A stretch of 64,000 nucleotides of DNA from positions 2,480,001 through 2,544,000 of the forward strand of contig JAPFFF010000011.1 of the NCBI GenBank assembly GCA_039105265.1. Direction: 5' to 3'. Made by a program: the position numbers and the translations under genes. Below the pieces are notes generated by a model. The model was not told the origin of the DNA and ran no database searches. It saw nothing but the letters and a program-made list of their open reading frames with translations. Positions 19,201 through 29,141 of the stretch are shown here, in pieces. The stretch is from Tritrichomonas musculus (lineage: Eukaryota > Parabasalia > Tritrichomonadida > Tritrichomonadidae). How positions within the stretch are numbered: position 1 is the first letter of the stretch; each line of letters opens with the position of its first letter.

Positions 19201-20687
19201 ATAGGTGGGCCACTTTTTTTTTAACTTTAAAAAAGTTCTTTTTTTCTTCGAATTTTAAGAATAATTCAGCAATTTCATAATATATATTTATATAACACAT
19301 ATATGATAGGATGCAGTTGTTAAATTAAGTTTTGAACTAATATTCATCAACTTTTTTTTTATTACATGATATGCAATATCACAAGTTCAAATGAATTAAA
19401 ATACATATTTCTATTATTTTATGATATTATCTATGTCATACATCAAGAATAATCTGGAAACAATATAAAATAATTAATAGATTTCTCTAAAAAGTTAAAA
19501 TAAAAGGTATTTTTAATTTTCAGAAGTATATAAAAAAATTGAATGTTTTCTTTTTTGATATTTAGTTTCTTCATCGCCCAGGCTTTTTATTGATATAGTT
19601 AGTTATAACATAAATTCAAAGATAAAGGTTAGTTGGGAAAACATATTCAAAAAGTTGAATTAGTTAACGGAATGATTCAATTTTGGAGCCACTTGGTAAG
19701 AAATTATAAACGGTCAAACAATATATTTGGTATAAATAAAGGTAAATTAAAATCAGATATATGTCCTAGAATATTGGACCTTTAATAAAAAATCATAAAA
19801 AATTAAAATCAGCTTTTTTTTATTCAATTTTCTCTCAATTTATAAAAATAGCTTTCAAATATTTTTTATATTTTTTCCCTTATTGAAATTTTGAGATTTT
19901 TAGAAAAAGCAATATCTTAATTTAAAATTAAATTAATCTATTTTAATATTATAATTTCATAATAGAATTATATATTAAAAATATATATAAATGAGATATT
20001 TTATTTTAAATTTAAAAAGCAAAGATAATCAAAATATTTTATATTTATTTGAATTTTTAAAATTTCAAAAAAAAACTAAGTTTTAATAAAAATTATAAAT
20101 ATAGCGATTTAAATAGAAATAAACATAATATATTTTTATTATAATATTATAAACATAAATATAATAGTAAATAATATTTTAATATATTTTATAATAAATC
20201 ATATACTAATAAATTTTCAAAATCATTTTAATCGAATAATTGATTATTTCTAACTTTTTCAAAACGAATTTTTTTAGAATGCTTCAATTGTTATATTCAA
20301 AATTTTATGTATAGAAACAATCATTTATTTCTTTTTATATTTTGTCTTTGATTATAATCAACAAGATATAACTTTAAACAAAATTAAATTAAACAATTAA
20401 TTTAAAATTAAAATAGATATTTTTATTCTTAATAAATGAAATTTTCTTATATAAATTGAATGATCTTTTTATAAATTCTTTTAATTTTGAGAAAATTATT
20501 TCAAATATTTTTGAAAGATTTTATCTATACTATTTGAATAGTTTACAAAAAAAATATGAAAATTTAAATTATTCATAAAAACTTTATCTTTAATATTTAT
20601 GAACTATAATTATTATTTTATTTTATTATTATATGTAATCTATCTAATGGTGCAAAAGTTATAAAAATTCATTGGTGGCCCACCTAT
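19201..20687. mobile_element. AT-rich block bounded by 13-bp inverted repeats with TA flanks
   Basis: The motif ATAGGTGGGCCAC at 19201-19213 recurs as its exact reverse complement GTGGCCCACCTAT at 20675-20687. The GC-rich core GGTGGGCCAC is striking in DNA this AT-rich, and a TA lies at each outer edge (19202-19203 and 20685-20686), as a Tc1/mariner-type target duplication would look. Nothing inside is coding and base composition is extreme. It could be a non-autonomous DNA transposon or just two chance or functional binding sites. The right end lies only about 60 bases before the next gene. Confidence 0.4.
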
Positions 20688-20709
20688 GTTTTGAAGGTAT
20701 TTTATGATT

Positions 20710-20728
20710 AAGGTGAAATTTTCACCTT
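20710..20728. promoter_or_regulatory. Perfect palindrome in promoter of the 20750 gene
   Basis: AAGGTGAAA and TTTCACCTT are exact 9-base inverted arms with one base between, 21 bases before the ATG at 20750. The position and perfection suggest a binding site for a dimeric regulator. No regulator is known from the sequence. Confidence 0.4.
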
Positions 20729-20749
20729 CTATATTAAAATATTATTATC

Positions 20750-21820
20750 ATGGCATGTTCAACATGTGCTTCATTAAAATGCTTTGAATCATGTTATAAC
20801 CAATTTAATGTCATGAAGAAAAGTGATCAAGTTTTACAAGAAGCAAATAGCATATTATTGAATTTCAGTAATCAACAAAAAATTGATAGTTCAGCATTAA
20901 GTAAGTTTTTCAATACGCCAAAATCAGATGAGAACAAATGTTTCATTTTTAAGAATGGAAATAATAATTTTACTCAATTAATTATTGATTATGTTTTTTC
21001 GTGTGAAAGAGAGTCCAACAATTCTGAAGAAAATGCAGATTTATCAAAATATAATAAAGAAAAGATTGTTGAAATATTAAGCATTTTGAGATTTGAATCA
21101 ATTGATCGTAATTTTTTTTATCATTATTTATTTAAAAAAGAAAGTCAAAACAATTTGATAAGAGAAGATAAAATTATTTATCTTCTAAAGCTTTTTAATG
21201 TAAATACTATTGAGAGTATCCTTTCTATTCCATCATTTTCCTTCATTCATTCCAATTATTTGTCAAACTGCGAATTTGTCAACTTTTTCAAGGCAATTTT
21301 ATCGTCATCTCTAACGAATGATTTTACATCTCTCTACCAGTCAATATACCAATATCTTGTAGATCAAGATGAGCTTGGCGAGTTGACAAAAGATCAATTC
21401 ATTGAATTCATGAAGAAAACTTTTTCAATCAATGAAAATTTTGTGAATAAAAGGACAGACATCGGCCATTTTGAGGACATTATTCGAAGAATTATTCAAT
21501 TCTCATTATTAGCATCACCTGAAGAAAATTCTATTAATCTTGATTTGAGTGAATTCAATGAGATCTTTCAAATTTCTTGCAAATTTATAAATTTGAATTT
21601 GAAAAATGAAATTTTTGACATTGCTTATAAGAGAAAAGACTTGTATTTTTCAGGAAAAGTTACAAATCGTGATGCATTGATGATTTTGGATGAATTATCA
21701 ATTGTTTACACAAAATTGAATAAAGAAAAAGTTTCAAATATGATTAATAATATTGAAATTTCTTATTTCGACCTTCTTTCAATTGTATCCGACCAGATTG
21801 ATCTTTCTGAACTTATTTGA
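20750..21820 (+). CDS. Unassigned protein, perhaps with degenerate EF-hand-like helices
   Basis: 356 residues from the ATG at 20750. The N-terminus is Cys-rich (MACSTCASLKCFESC), and the rest is a series of helices with an acidic, Asn-rich character. Segments such as LVDQDELGELTKDQFIEFMK have the spacing of an EF-hand (D-x-D-E-L-G-E-L-x3-Q-F), but only one fairly regular loop is visible. I do not recognise the family. The cysteine-rich start could be lipid-modified. It has its own palindromic promoter element and no related neighbour. Confidence 0.5.
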   Translation: MACSTCASLKCFESCYNQFNVMKKSDQVLQEANSILLNFSNQQKIDSSALSKFFNTPKSDENKCFIFKNGNNNFTQLIIDYVFSCERESNNSEENADLSKYNKEKIVEILSILRFESIDRNFFYHYLFKKESQNNLIREDKIIYLLKLFNVNTIESILSIPSFSFIHSNYLSNCEFVNFFKAILSSSLTNDFTSLYQSIYQYLVDQDELGELTKDQFIEFMKKTFSINENFVNKRTDIGHFEDIIRRIIQFSLLASPEENSINLDLSEFNEIFQISCKFINLNLKNEIFDIAYKRKDLYFSGKVTNRDALMILDELSIVYTKLNKEKVSNMINNIEISYFDLLSIVSDQIDLSELI

Positions 21821-22433
21821 TGTTTGTATTAAAAAAATTTCTTGTATTACATAAACTTTTAGTTAATTTTGATTTTATTCTATATTAAATAAATGTCTTA
21901 AATAAAATGAAAATCATAATTTTATATCATTAATAATTTAAAAATTAAGATAGTTGAATTGTTAAAAAAAAAAGAAATGGTAAAAAAGTTGCTTTTCTAT
22001 TTTTTTATTAATTGTAACACAAAATCATTAAAATATCATTATAAAAGTATATTTTAATGATAACGTTGTAAGATATATTAAGGTTAAAATAATTACATTA
22101 ATATAAATATTAAAATTCATTTATCATTATATAATTAATAAGATATAATTGATTTAAAAAATAAAACTCGTTATTTTTTCAATCCAAATTGAAAAATATA
22201 AAAAAAAAAATAAAAATTGCTTGCATTCCATTAAAAAAAAAAAAAAAAAATACCATAGTTAGAAAATATACATAAAAAACATTATATCAAATCCTCATTC
22301 AAATTTTTGGTTAGTGAAATATCTCACAAAAAAATAAAACTTTTCAAATCCCTTTTGAAAAATTATTTTGAAATTCTTAATATGATTCGATTTTGAATCA
22401 TATCAAACCAAAAATTGTATTCTTTTTATTAGT
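21821..22433. other. AT-rich spacer with A tracts
   Basis: About 610 bases without a coding frame. Several A/T runs of ten or more occur around 22200-22250. The only organised element is the inverted repeat at 22380-22403. Confidence 0.45.
22380..22403. promoter_or_regulatory. Inverted repeat upstream of the bZIP gene
   Basis: ATATGATTC and GAATCATAT are perfect 9-base arms separated by six bases, about 30 bases before the bZIP start. A dimeric factor could bind it, including the bZIP itself by autoregulation. This is inference from position and symmetry only. Confidence 0.35.
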
Positions 22434-22751
22434 ATGGAAAGTAAAGAAAAAGAGATCGGTCCGGAATTTGTTGATGATGACCTCAAATCCTTGAATCATT
22501 TCACTTGCAGTTCAAACGACTCCTCAGATCAGGAGGAAACAATGAAAATTAGAAACAGAATGGCAGCGAGAAAATGCAGAGAAAAAAAGAATGCTTTCCT
22601 TATTAACCTTGAAATAGAAAATGATTCATTGATTCGCCAAGTATTGAACTTAACAAATAAGGTAACAGCATTAAAAACAGAAAATAAACTTTTAGAAGAA
22701 AATATAGAATTTATTCAGTCTCTCTTATCAACAATAATGAAAAAGCATTAA
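22434..22751 (+). CDS. bZIP transcription factor
   Basis: A small (105-residue) bZIP protein that is little more than the DNA-binding dimerisation unit. The basic region is RNRMAARKCREKK (N41-x7-R49), the CREB/ATF/Jun-type signature. Exactly ten residues after R49 the zipper starts, with leucines at 59, 66, 73, 80 and 87, five perfect heptads. The first 35 residues are acidic and Ser-rich (CSSNDSSDQEE) and may be an activation or phosphorylation segment. It should act as a homodimer or heterodimer in the nucleus. bZIP factors are few in trichomonads compared with Myb proteins. Confidence 0.92.
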   Translation: MESKEKEIGPEFVDDDLKSLNHFTCSSNDSSDQEETMKIRNRMAARKCREKKNAFLINLEIENDSLIRQVLNLTNKVTALKTENKLLEENIEFIQSLLSTIMKKH

Positions 22752-23127
22752 ATACAGTAGTTTTGTTAATAATTTCGAAAGTCTTATTTTTGATTAATGT
22801 CTTTTTTATATTAAATCCCTTTATCAGTACAATTGTTAGGCAAATCTGTTGTTTTTACTCAATTACTACCAAGTTATTTCTAACTTTTGAATAAACAAAT
22901 TTTATAATGATAACTTTGAGATTAAATAGCGATAACTTTAAGATTTTGAAAAAATCATCAAAATATGTTTGCTAATATTTATACAATATTAAATAAAATT
23001 AATAATAATAATAGATTTTGAGAAATAAAAATTATCATATATTTTAGTCTGATCATATAAATAAAAATAATAATAATTAATGATATTATGATAAATGAAA
23101 TCGAATATCTGCCTAATTTTTATATTC
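22752..23127. other. Convergent 3' spacer
   Basis: These 376 bases lie between two convergent genes. They are AT-rich with short ATA/AAT runs and contain no gene that I can see. Confidence 0.45.
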
Positions 23128-24432
23128 TTAGGAGTTGCTTTGTTTTACAATTTTTAGCTCATTTTCAAGATTTTGAGATTCTCTGTACAAAGCATCAATT
23201 TGAGCCATATTATAAGGTAAAATATTTTGGGTTAATTTAGTATATAATTTTTCATATTTATCCTTTAGTTCAGTAAATTTCGTATTACTTATTTCTAGAA
23301 CCAGTTGATTTAATTTTTCCTCAAATTGTTCCTGTCTTCTCTGTAGTTTTTCCCCACGAACTTTCATGATGTTAACAAGAGTGAAAAATGAGTCGTTTTC
23401 GTATTGTCTTAATTTTTTATAATCTTCACAAGGAGTGGAGACTTCGTTATTTTCATAGACAGATATTTTCGTTTCTCTCTTTATATAAATAGTTTCAAAT
23501 TTAAGTGAAATAATGTGAGGGGAGATTGAAACGCAAATGGCTTCTTTTTCATGAAACTGTATTAAATTATTCTTACTTAATAAATAAACTTTTTGACCTC
23601 CCATTGCAAAGATTCCATTATTTTCAATGAATCCCTGAAAATTATAAACTTCACCAATTTCTTTTAATTTCTTTTCTTCATCAACAGCAACATATATTTT
23701 GTCTTGTTGAAAATCCATTTGCTGATGAGAACCAACAAAAACGTTTGTATTGTCAACAATGATATCAAAATCACTGTTATATCCTGGGAAAAATATATCA
23801 ATTGGTGAATAGATAGCAGTGCTCTCTTGAACTAAGCCATCCTTAATTTTCATTGTTGGTGGGATATTTACATTATTTGAAAGTAAAAAAGCAGCTTGTC
23901 CTTCTAACAAAATCGCATCAATATATAATAATTTATGTGAAGTTTCGTCTTTGGTTATAATTGCTATATAATGATTCTGATTTAACTTTGGAAATACTGC
24001 GAAGTTTTCAACATCTTTTATTTCAAAAAGTTGATTAGAGCAATTTGTGATATAATCGCCTTTTTTAATATCAAATATTCGTAAAACAAAATTAATATCT
24101 AGAATAAAAAGATGATTTTCAAAGCGAGAAGAAAAATGAGCGCACTTTACGTTATCTTTTTTAAAGCTACAATATTTTAATCCAACATATATATAAATAT
24201 CTGTTTTATATTGAATAAAAGCTGTTGATTTTGTAGAATTAAATTCAAAATTGGATATATCTGGATCACACTTTAAAAGATAGTTTTTATCTTTGATATT
24301 AATTGGGAAAAGGGCAGGTTTGTTTTGTATAGTTGGGGTAGTTGCGCACCATAAATCTCCATATCGAAAAGTAAAAAACTTATGTGTTGATGGAAAAAGG
24401 TTTCCCTTTTCAGGATCATTTGGAAGATCCAT
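23128..24432 (-). CDS. Beta-propeller/coiled-coil protein, Nup88/Nup82-like architecture
   Basis: 434 residues with the ATG at 24432. About 330 residues of short beta strands (for example LFILDINFVLRIFDI, VYLLSKNNLIQF) look like a propeller without clear WD40 signatures. A coiled coil of about 90 residues (about 340-430) ends the protein. A single N-terminal propeller followed by a C-terminal coiled coil is the plan of the nucleoporin Nup88/Nup82, though those are longer. No specific motif confirms it, so the assignment is architectural only. It shares a 94-base divergent promoter with the SAPS gene. Confidence 0.35.
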   Translation of the reverse strand: MDLPNDPEKGNLFPSTHKFFTFRYGDLWCATTPTIQNKPALFPINIKDKNYLLKCDPDISNFEFNSTKSTAFIQYKTDIYIYVGLKYCSFKKDNVKCAHFSSRFENHLFILDINFVLRIFDIKKGDYITNCSNQLFEIKDVENFAVFPKLNQNHYIAIITKDETSHKLLYIDAILLEGQAAFLLSNNVNIPPTMKIKDGLVQESTAIYSPIDIFFPGYNSDFDIIVDNTNVFVGSHQQMDFQQDKIYVAVDEEKKLKEIGEVYNFQGFIENNGIFAMGGQKVYLLSKNNLIQFHEKEAICVSISPHIISLKFETIYIKRETKISVYENNEVSTPCEDYKKLRQYENDSFFTLVNIMKVRGEKLQRRQEQFEEKLNQLVLEISNTKFTELKDKYEKLYTKLTQNILPYNMAQIDALYRESQNLENELKIVKQSNS

Positions 24433-24526
24433 TTTGAAAAGTTTAATTTTTTTGAAAAAAATTGTGAATAGTATGATCGTTTATGTAAACCCAATTGACT
24501 AAATCTTAACTCCTTATTTAGCTTAA
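24433..24526. promoter_or_regulatory. Compact divergent promoter
   Basis: Only 94 bases separate the starts of two divergent genes, so both promoters must be contained here or overlap the coding sequence. Confidence 0.4.
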
Positions 24527-26179
24527 ATGAGTTGGAATTTTGGCGGACCTAATCTTGATTCGATTAAAAATCTTGTTACTGCAGATGGTACTACATTAGA
24601 GCAAGTTTTGAATGATAATCTACTTACCCCATCTCTCCGTTTTGAAACAGAAGAAGTAATTGAATTTTTCTCAAAAAGAGATATTATTAAAAGTCTTCTT
24701 ATTTGGAGTATAACTACGCAAAATGACGAAGATCCCAATTATTTCAAATATTCACGGATAGCAACAAACGTTTTAACGACGCCTTGTATTCAACTTCAAA
24801 ATGTTCTTATAGATTCAAATCTTTTGCTTCCCGCTTTCCGTAACTTTTTCCGATTAGATCCTGAAGAATCACCATTGATATGTGGCAATTATCAAAGGGT
24901 GGTTGAATATTTCATTCGTGTTACTCGTGGTGAAATTTTAGAGCAATTTCCAGAAATAACTTCTTTTCTTATTGATCGAATTCAAGTTCTTCCACTTAGA
25001 TTATTATTATTTAACATTCTCATAGAATTAAAGGAATATCTTTCAGAAACACAATCAGTTTTGGATAACCTTTCAGAAATAATTGAAAAAGGCGGTCCTA
25101 CTGCTTTCGGTGCAGTTGATTTACTTTTTGATTTAATCAAAAATGAGAATAATCCTTTTAAAGGTGACTCAATGGAGGGAGTAGTTAATTCATTATTCAA
25201 TTTTGCTATTTTGGATACGTCCACTTCGCTTTATAAAGTTCAAGCATATGTTGTTTTAGAATTAATAATTAAGTTATACGGTATTACAAACTTTACAGAA
25301 ACTTTAAATGACTATGAAGGAAAAGTCGATTTTACGAGTGAAGGCATTGATGGAATTCATATATTTCGAGTTTATCCTAATTCGCATTTGTCTGAAGCAT
25401 TTACAAGATTCTTTAAAGATACAACTAATTGTACACTTGGTTCTATATGCCTTTCGTCAATCAAAAGCCAAGAAAATCTGATCGAATTTGTTAAAGATAA
25501 CCATATTCTTGAACAAATTCTTGAATTATATCCAGATGAAAAATGCTCAGGATACTTAACTGAAATTGCCCTTTTCCTTTCAGAAAAAGTGCCAGGCAAA
25601 GAAGAAAGCAATTGTGATGAGAAAGATACAATGTATCGTTGGGGAAAATTTGTCAAGAATCAAATTGTATGGAAAAAACAACAGATTTCGCAATCTGAAA
25701 AATACGGAGGAGAAAGACCAGCCGTTTTTGGACGTACAGATACATCATTAACAGGAAAAAATGATATTTCACCTATTACTGGAATAGTTACAAAGACAAA
25801 AATTAGTAACGACAATGCATTCAATTTTGATAGTGACTCAGATGAAGATTCTAGTTCTGATGACGAAGAAGCATCTACTAAAACATCACAAACAAATCAT
25901 CTGATTCGAAAAGATCCTGTTCAAAATCTTCATTTGAGCAGTTCTGATGAAGAGAAAAATTCTGATGGTGAAAATGAAGGAAAAGATCAAAATGATGGAA
26001 ATAAAGATGGAGACACTGAAGAAAAAACGCAAGAGCAAGAATATTCAGATATGATGATGAAATTGTGGGGATTTTCAATTGCGCCTGTTAAAAAGAAAGA
26101 AGAAGTTGATGATGAAGAAAGTAGTTATAGCTATAATGATGAAGATGAAGAAGAACAAAAAAATGAAAATGAGAATTAA
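24527..26179 (+). CDS. SAPS-domain protein, PP6/SIT4 phosphatase regulatory subunit
   Basis: 550 residues starting MSWNFGGPNLDSI at the ATG at 24527. Residues about 10-400 follow the SAPS pattern in order: TLEQVLNDNLL, then VIEFFSKRDIIKSLLIWS, then YFKYSRIATNVLTTPCIQLQ, then FFRLDPEESPLICGNYQRVV, then LPLRLLLFNILIELKEYL, and so on through the helical repeats. The C-terminal 140 residues are acidic and disordered with DSDEDSSSDDE-like clusters. SAPS proteins hold the PP6/Sit4 catalytic subunit; in yeast this complex works downstream of TOR. The protein is shorter than yeast SAPs (about 1000 residues) but has the full helical core. Confidence 0.8.
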   Translation: MSWNFGGPNLDSIKNLVTADGTTLEQVLNDNLLTPSLRFETEEVIEFFSKRDIIKSLLIWSITTQNDEDPNYFKYSRIATNVLTTPCIQLQNVLIDSNLLLPAFRNFFRLDPEESPLICGNYQRVVEYFIRVTRGEILEQFPEITSFLIDRIQVLPLRLLLFNILIELKEYLSETQSVLDNLSEIIEKGGPTAFGAVDLLFDLIKNENNPFKGDSMEGVVNSLFNFAILDTSTSLYKVQAYVVLELIIKLYGITNFTETLNDYEGKVDFTSEGIDGIHIFRVYPNSHLSEAFTRFFKDTTNCTLGSICLSSIKSQENLIEFVKDNHILEQILELYPDEKCSGYLTEIALFLSEKVPGKEESNCDEKDTMYRWGKFVKNQIVWKKQQISQSEKYGGERPAVFGRTDTSLTGKNDISPITGIVTKTKISNDNAFNFDSDSDEDSSSDDEEASTKTSQTNHLIRKDPVQNLHLSSSDEEKNSDGENEGKDQNDGNKDGDTEEKTQEQEYSDMMMKLWGFSIAPVKKKEEVDDEESSYSYNDEDEEEQKNENEN

Positions 26180-26415
26180 TGTCAATTTTTATTTAATTCT
26201 ACTTTTAAATGTTCTTTTTGATAATTTTGTTATAATATATTTTGGTATCAGCTTTATTCTTTAAATTAATGTTGCTAAAAAATAAATTATAATAATTATC
26301 TGTATATTTAGGATGGCTTTATATTTACAGTTCCTGATGATACTTATTTGACTTCATCAATAGGAAAAATATTAAACTCGTTAATATTTTGTACGTTAAG
26401 GGAACTTTTCGTTCA

Positions 26416-27003
26416 ATGAGTTCTCTTCAACTTGCAGAAAAGCTTGCAGCAAAATCTAATCAATTTTCTCCATTTTCATCACCAATGTCGCCTGTTGCCA
26501 AAAAATTGACAATTCAACCTAAAAGATCACCTCTTAAAGCCAATAATGAAAATTCTAATTCCAACGTTAAAATTGCAGCCTCGAAACCAGTTTTAAAAAT
26601 ACAAAGCAATAAGCATGATTATATTCCGCCATTTTCTCGAGTATTTTCTGATAAAAATCTTTTTCATTATTTCGAAAGATTTGCGTGGGAAAATCAATTA
26701 ATAGCAATTCTAAACTTCATAGATAGCTGCAAAAAATATCAAGAAAAATATCCCTCAAACAAGCAAAAACAAATAGAAAAGCATAAAGAAATAATGCAAA
26801 AGCTTGGACTTCTTCCCTCAGATTATGTAAATTCAGTAATTGAGGCGCATGAACAAATGCAAGAAATATCGCCAAATTCATTTGATAATTGCTTAAATAT
26901 AATTATGGGTAAACTTGAAAAAGATGAATATTCTAATTTTATTGACTCACCACATTTTGCAAAATGGACATTAAAATATTATAACACTGAAATGGATAGT
27001 TGA
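26416..27003 (+). CDS. RGS-domain protein
   Basis: 195 residues from the ATG at 26416; the frame extends upstream only to a TTG. Residues 1-80 are Ser/Pro/Lys-rich, with SPF/SPM/SPV sites suited to proline-directed kinases. Residues about 80-190 form an RGS domain: LFHYFERFAWENQLIAILNF, an insert, then FDNCLNIIMGKLEKDEYSNF and IDSPHFAKW, which match the 'enl.FwlaceeFk', 'Fd.aq..i...m..dsy.rFl.S' landmarks. RGS domains speed GTP hydrolysis by G-alpha proteins, which trichomonads have. The domain is nearly the whole protein, as in small RGS proteins. Confidence 0.78.
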   Translation: MSSLQLAEKLAAKSNQFSPFSSPMSPVAKKLTIQPKRSPLKANNENSNSNVKIAASKPVLKIQSNKHDYIPPFSRVFSDKNLFHYFERFAWENQLIAILNFIDSCKKYQEKYPSNKQKQIEKHKEIMQKLGLLPSDYVNSVIEAHEQMQEISPNSFDNCLNIIMGKLEKDEYSNFIDSPHFAKWTLKYYNTEMDS

Positions 27004-27188
27004 AATAATTCTAATTGTAATTAATAAAATTTTACAATTCGTTTATGACTTTTCTATTAAAAAATTTTAAATTCATTAAGTATACAAGCTGCATATTTAA
27101 TAGTTTTTTTTTTTTTTTTTAATTTTTATAAAGCAGGTGAATCATTTTACAGCAATCAGTATATTTAAAAAACAATAAAATCATAATT

Positions 27189-27773
27189 TTAAGCTTTGAC
27201 AAGAAACCTATATAGTCGTCTGATTGATTCCATACTAGTTTTAAGAAAAGTAATTTGATATACAAGCCATGATTTGTGTGTCTCAAGAATTGTTTTACGT
27301 TTCATTTTTAATTCTTGTGCTTCCAGAATCGCTTGTGAAATGTTTTTCATTTTTATAGTTTCATCATGTTTATTGTGAAATTCCACTATATCAAAACCAA
27401 TAGATATCAACTTTTGCTGAATTGTATCTATGTCTTTTTTAAAACTATCATACGATTCAAAATCTGAATTACTCTCAACCTTTTTTAATTCAAGTTGATT
27501 AATGTGAATTAAAATGTCACATAAATAAGTATGTAATTTAGAACTAACATTAACCAATTTCTGTTCAGTATCAGCTAAAACGATTCCACTAAGAGTTGTA
27601 TCATTGGAAAAAAACGAATTAGATTTAAAAATGGAGTCAGTTTGTAAAACTGGGTCAGCAATAACTTCATCAAGTAATTTATCAATACGTGCAAGAGAAC
27701 CGCTTGCATTCATAGGAGCAGATTTATACATACTTTCGATATGATCAAATCTTACAGTGATTCCTTTCTCCAT
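27189..27773 (-). CDS. Small coiled-coil protein of unknown function
   Basis: 194 residues with the ATG at 27773. The sequence is helical, with coiled-coil heptads at about 75-165, and ends in a basic segment (KTSMESIRRLYRFLVKA). There is no signal peptide or known motif. It lies between the RGS gene (convergent) and the dehydrogenase-like gene (same strand, about 190 bases upstream). It could belong to a tethering or cytoskeletal complex, but nothing in it proves this. Confidence 0.5.
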   Translation of the reverse strand: MEKGITVRFDHIESMYKSAPMNASGSLARIDKLLDEVIADPVLQTDSIFKSNSFFSNDTTLSGIVLADTEQKLVNVSSKLHTYLCDILIHINQLELKKVESNSDFESYDSFKKDIDTIQQKLISIGFDIVEFHNKHDETIKMKNISQAILEAQELKMKRKTILETHKSWLVYQITFLKTSMESIRRLYRFLVKA

Positions 27774-27959
27774 TTTTGTCTAAAAATTTTTTATTTTGAA
27801 ATAAATAATAAACGTAAAAAATCATTCAAATTGGAAAAATATAATACTTTCCTAAAGATAAAGTTAGTATTTATCAGTTGAAAGTGATATTTTTAAACAA
27901 ACAAAAGAAATTATATATAAATATATGATAAAAGGTGAGATGAAGGGCCATATAATTTC

Positions 27960-28790
27960 CTATTTCACCTTTTCATATTTTTGAAGTTTTATCCTAAACC
28001 TACTAAAACAATTCCAGTCTGATATTTCGTTTTCCTTAAATCCAAGTGTAAGTAAAATAGTCAAGATTCCTGCATCTGGTCTCAGCAAGTCAGCTTCCAC
28101 ATCATCAGCGCTAGCATAAAAATCAAATTTTTGAGAATGTTCTGTCGTTTCTCCAAAGAATCTCCAATTACAGTTAGATGAATATGTGTGCCTATCTTTA
28201 AAAAATGGGAACATTATTCTAAATAGTAAAGCAAAAAGCCAAAATAAAATGGCAAAAAATCTGTTTGAGAATTCAATAAAATGATTGACTTTTAACTTTT
28301 CAATATTGATTGGCTCTTGATTAATTGACCATTTATCATCTCTCAAAGCAGGAAATGAAAGCATCGATTTCTGATGAGAAAGAGTCCATAAGCCTCTAAA
28401 TCCAATTCCACTAGCACTCTGATAAGCTGTCAAAGTGTCTGGTGTGAAAGAAAACTTATAATATGCTGATTCAGTAATGGTTCTGGGATAATTATAGCAA
28501 ACATCTAAAAATTTTGAATTTGCTGCTTCTGCTGCTTGTTTGATTTTTAATGTATTGTATTTTGAATCACAAGAGACAACTGTTTGAACATATTGGAAAG
28601 ATTGTGTCATTTGTTCTACGTTTGAATAGTTAATTGGTAATAAATATTGGGAGATTGTAATTTGATCTTTATATGATCCAGCTGGTACTGCAATTTTTAA
28701 TGTTGGGAAATAATCAAAAATTCTTTTAAGTATCATTTGGCCATTCTGAGTTTCAAATCCTAGAAGTAGCACATGTATATCTTTAACCAT
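27960..28790 (-). CDS. Saccharopine dehydrogenase-like oxidoreductase, reduced
   Basis: 276 residues with the ATG at 28790. The N-terminus reads as a Rossmann unit (HVLLLGFETQNGQMILKRIF) followed by beta-alpha segments, including VVSCDSKYNTLKIKQAAEAA and FLDVCYNYPRTI, which recall the SCCPDH/saccharopine dehydrogenase-like membrane oxidoreductases (the 'ga.d..g....v..aC...Ga.YvDl.GE' segment). A hydrophobic span at about 180-200 (FFAILFWLFALLFRIMFPFF) fits the membrane segment of that family. The dinucleotide-binding loop is not a classical GxGxxG. The usual length is about 400, so this one is short. Function is uncertain. Confidence 0.45.
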   Translation of the reverse strand: MVKDIHVLLLGFETQNGQMILKRIFDYFPTLKIAVPAGSYKDQITISQYLLPINYSNVEQMTQSFQYVQTVVSCDSKYNTLKIKQAAEAANSKFLDVCYNYPRTITESAYYKFSFTPDTLTAYQSASGIGFRGLWTLSHQKSMLSFPALRDDKWSINQEPINIEKLKVNHFIEFSNRFFAILFWLFALLFRIMFPFFKDRHTYSSNCNWRFFGETTEHSQKFDFYASADDVEADLLRPDAGILTILLTLGFKENEISDWNCFSRFRIKLQKYEKVK

Positions 28791-28874
28791 TTTAATAATG
28801 CAAATTTTTTTTCGACCTTTTAATTTGGCCTAAAAAAGCGGTTATCTCGGTTTTGGTCGACCCTTTACACTAAC
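28791..28874. promoter_or_regulatory. Divergent promoter of the S21e and oxidoreductase genes
   Basis: This 84-base gap holds AAAAAAGCGGTTATC and TCGGTTTTGGTCGACC upstream of the ribosomal protein start. It is one of the less AT-rich stretches of spacer in the window, as expected for a strong housekeeping promoter. Confidence 0.35.
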
Positions 28875-29141
28875 ATGCAAAACGAACAAGGAGATCTTGT
28901 CGATGCTTTGGTTCCACGCAAATGCGACGCAACAAATAGACTTATTGCCCCACACGATCACGCTTCAGTTCAATTCCGTATCTCAAAAGTAAACGATGAA
29001 GGACTCCCAACAGGCGAATATGAAACAATCGCATTTTGTGGATATGTTCGTACACTTGGTGAGTCAGATAACGCTCTCAATCGTATCGCAACAGAAAGAG
29101 GACTTCTTCAAAATGTATATCGTGTTAACCAACATAAGTAA
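28875..29141 (+). CDS. RPS21: Ribosomal protein S21e (eS21)
   Basis: 88 residues, the normal size for this eukaryote-specific small-subunit protein. Start MQNEQGDLVDALVPRKC matches the family start MQN(D/E)xGxxVDLYVPRKC. The ASN-RII-KDHASVQ core is present as DATNRLIAPHDHASVQ, and the tail GESDNALNRIATERGLL matches GESDDSILRLAKxxGI. Codon use is the most G/C-rich at third positions in this part of the window, fitting a highly expressed gene. It is complete with no intron. Confidence 0.96.
   Translation: MQNEQGDLVDALVPRKCDATNRLIAPHDHASVQFRISKVNDEGLPTGEYETIAFCGYVRTLGESDNALNRIATERGLLQNVYRVNQHK

Larger units (their letters stand above)
19010..20749. other. Long gene-free spacer
   Basis: These 1740 bases carry no open frame of note and no RNA gene that I can fold. 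Apart from the inverted-repeat block, the only structure is the palindrome at 20710-20728. Confidence 0.5.
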
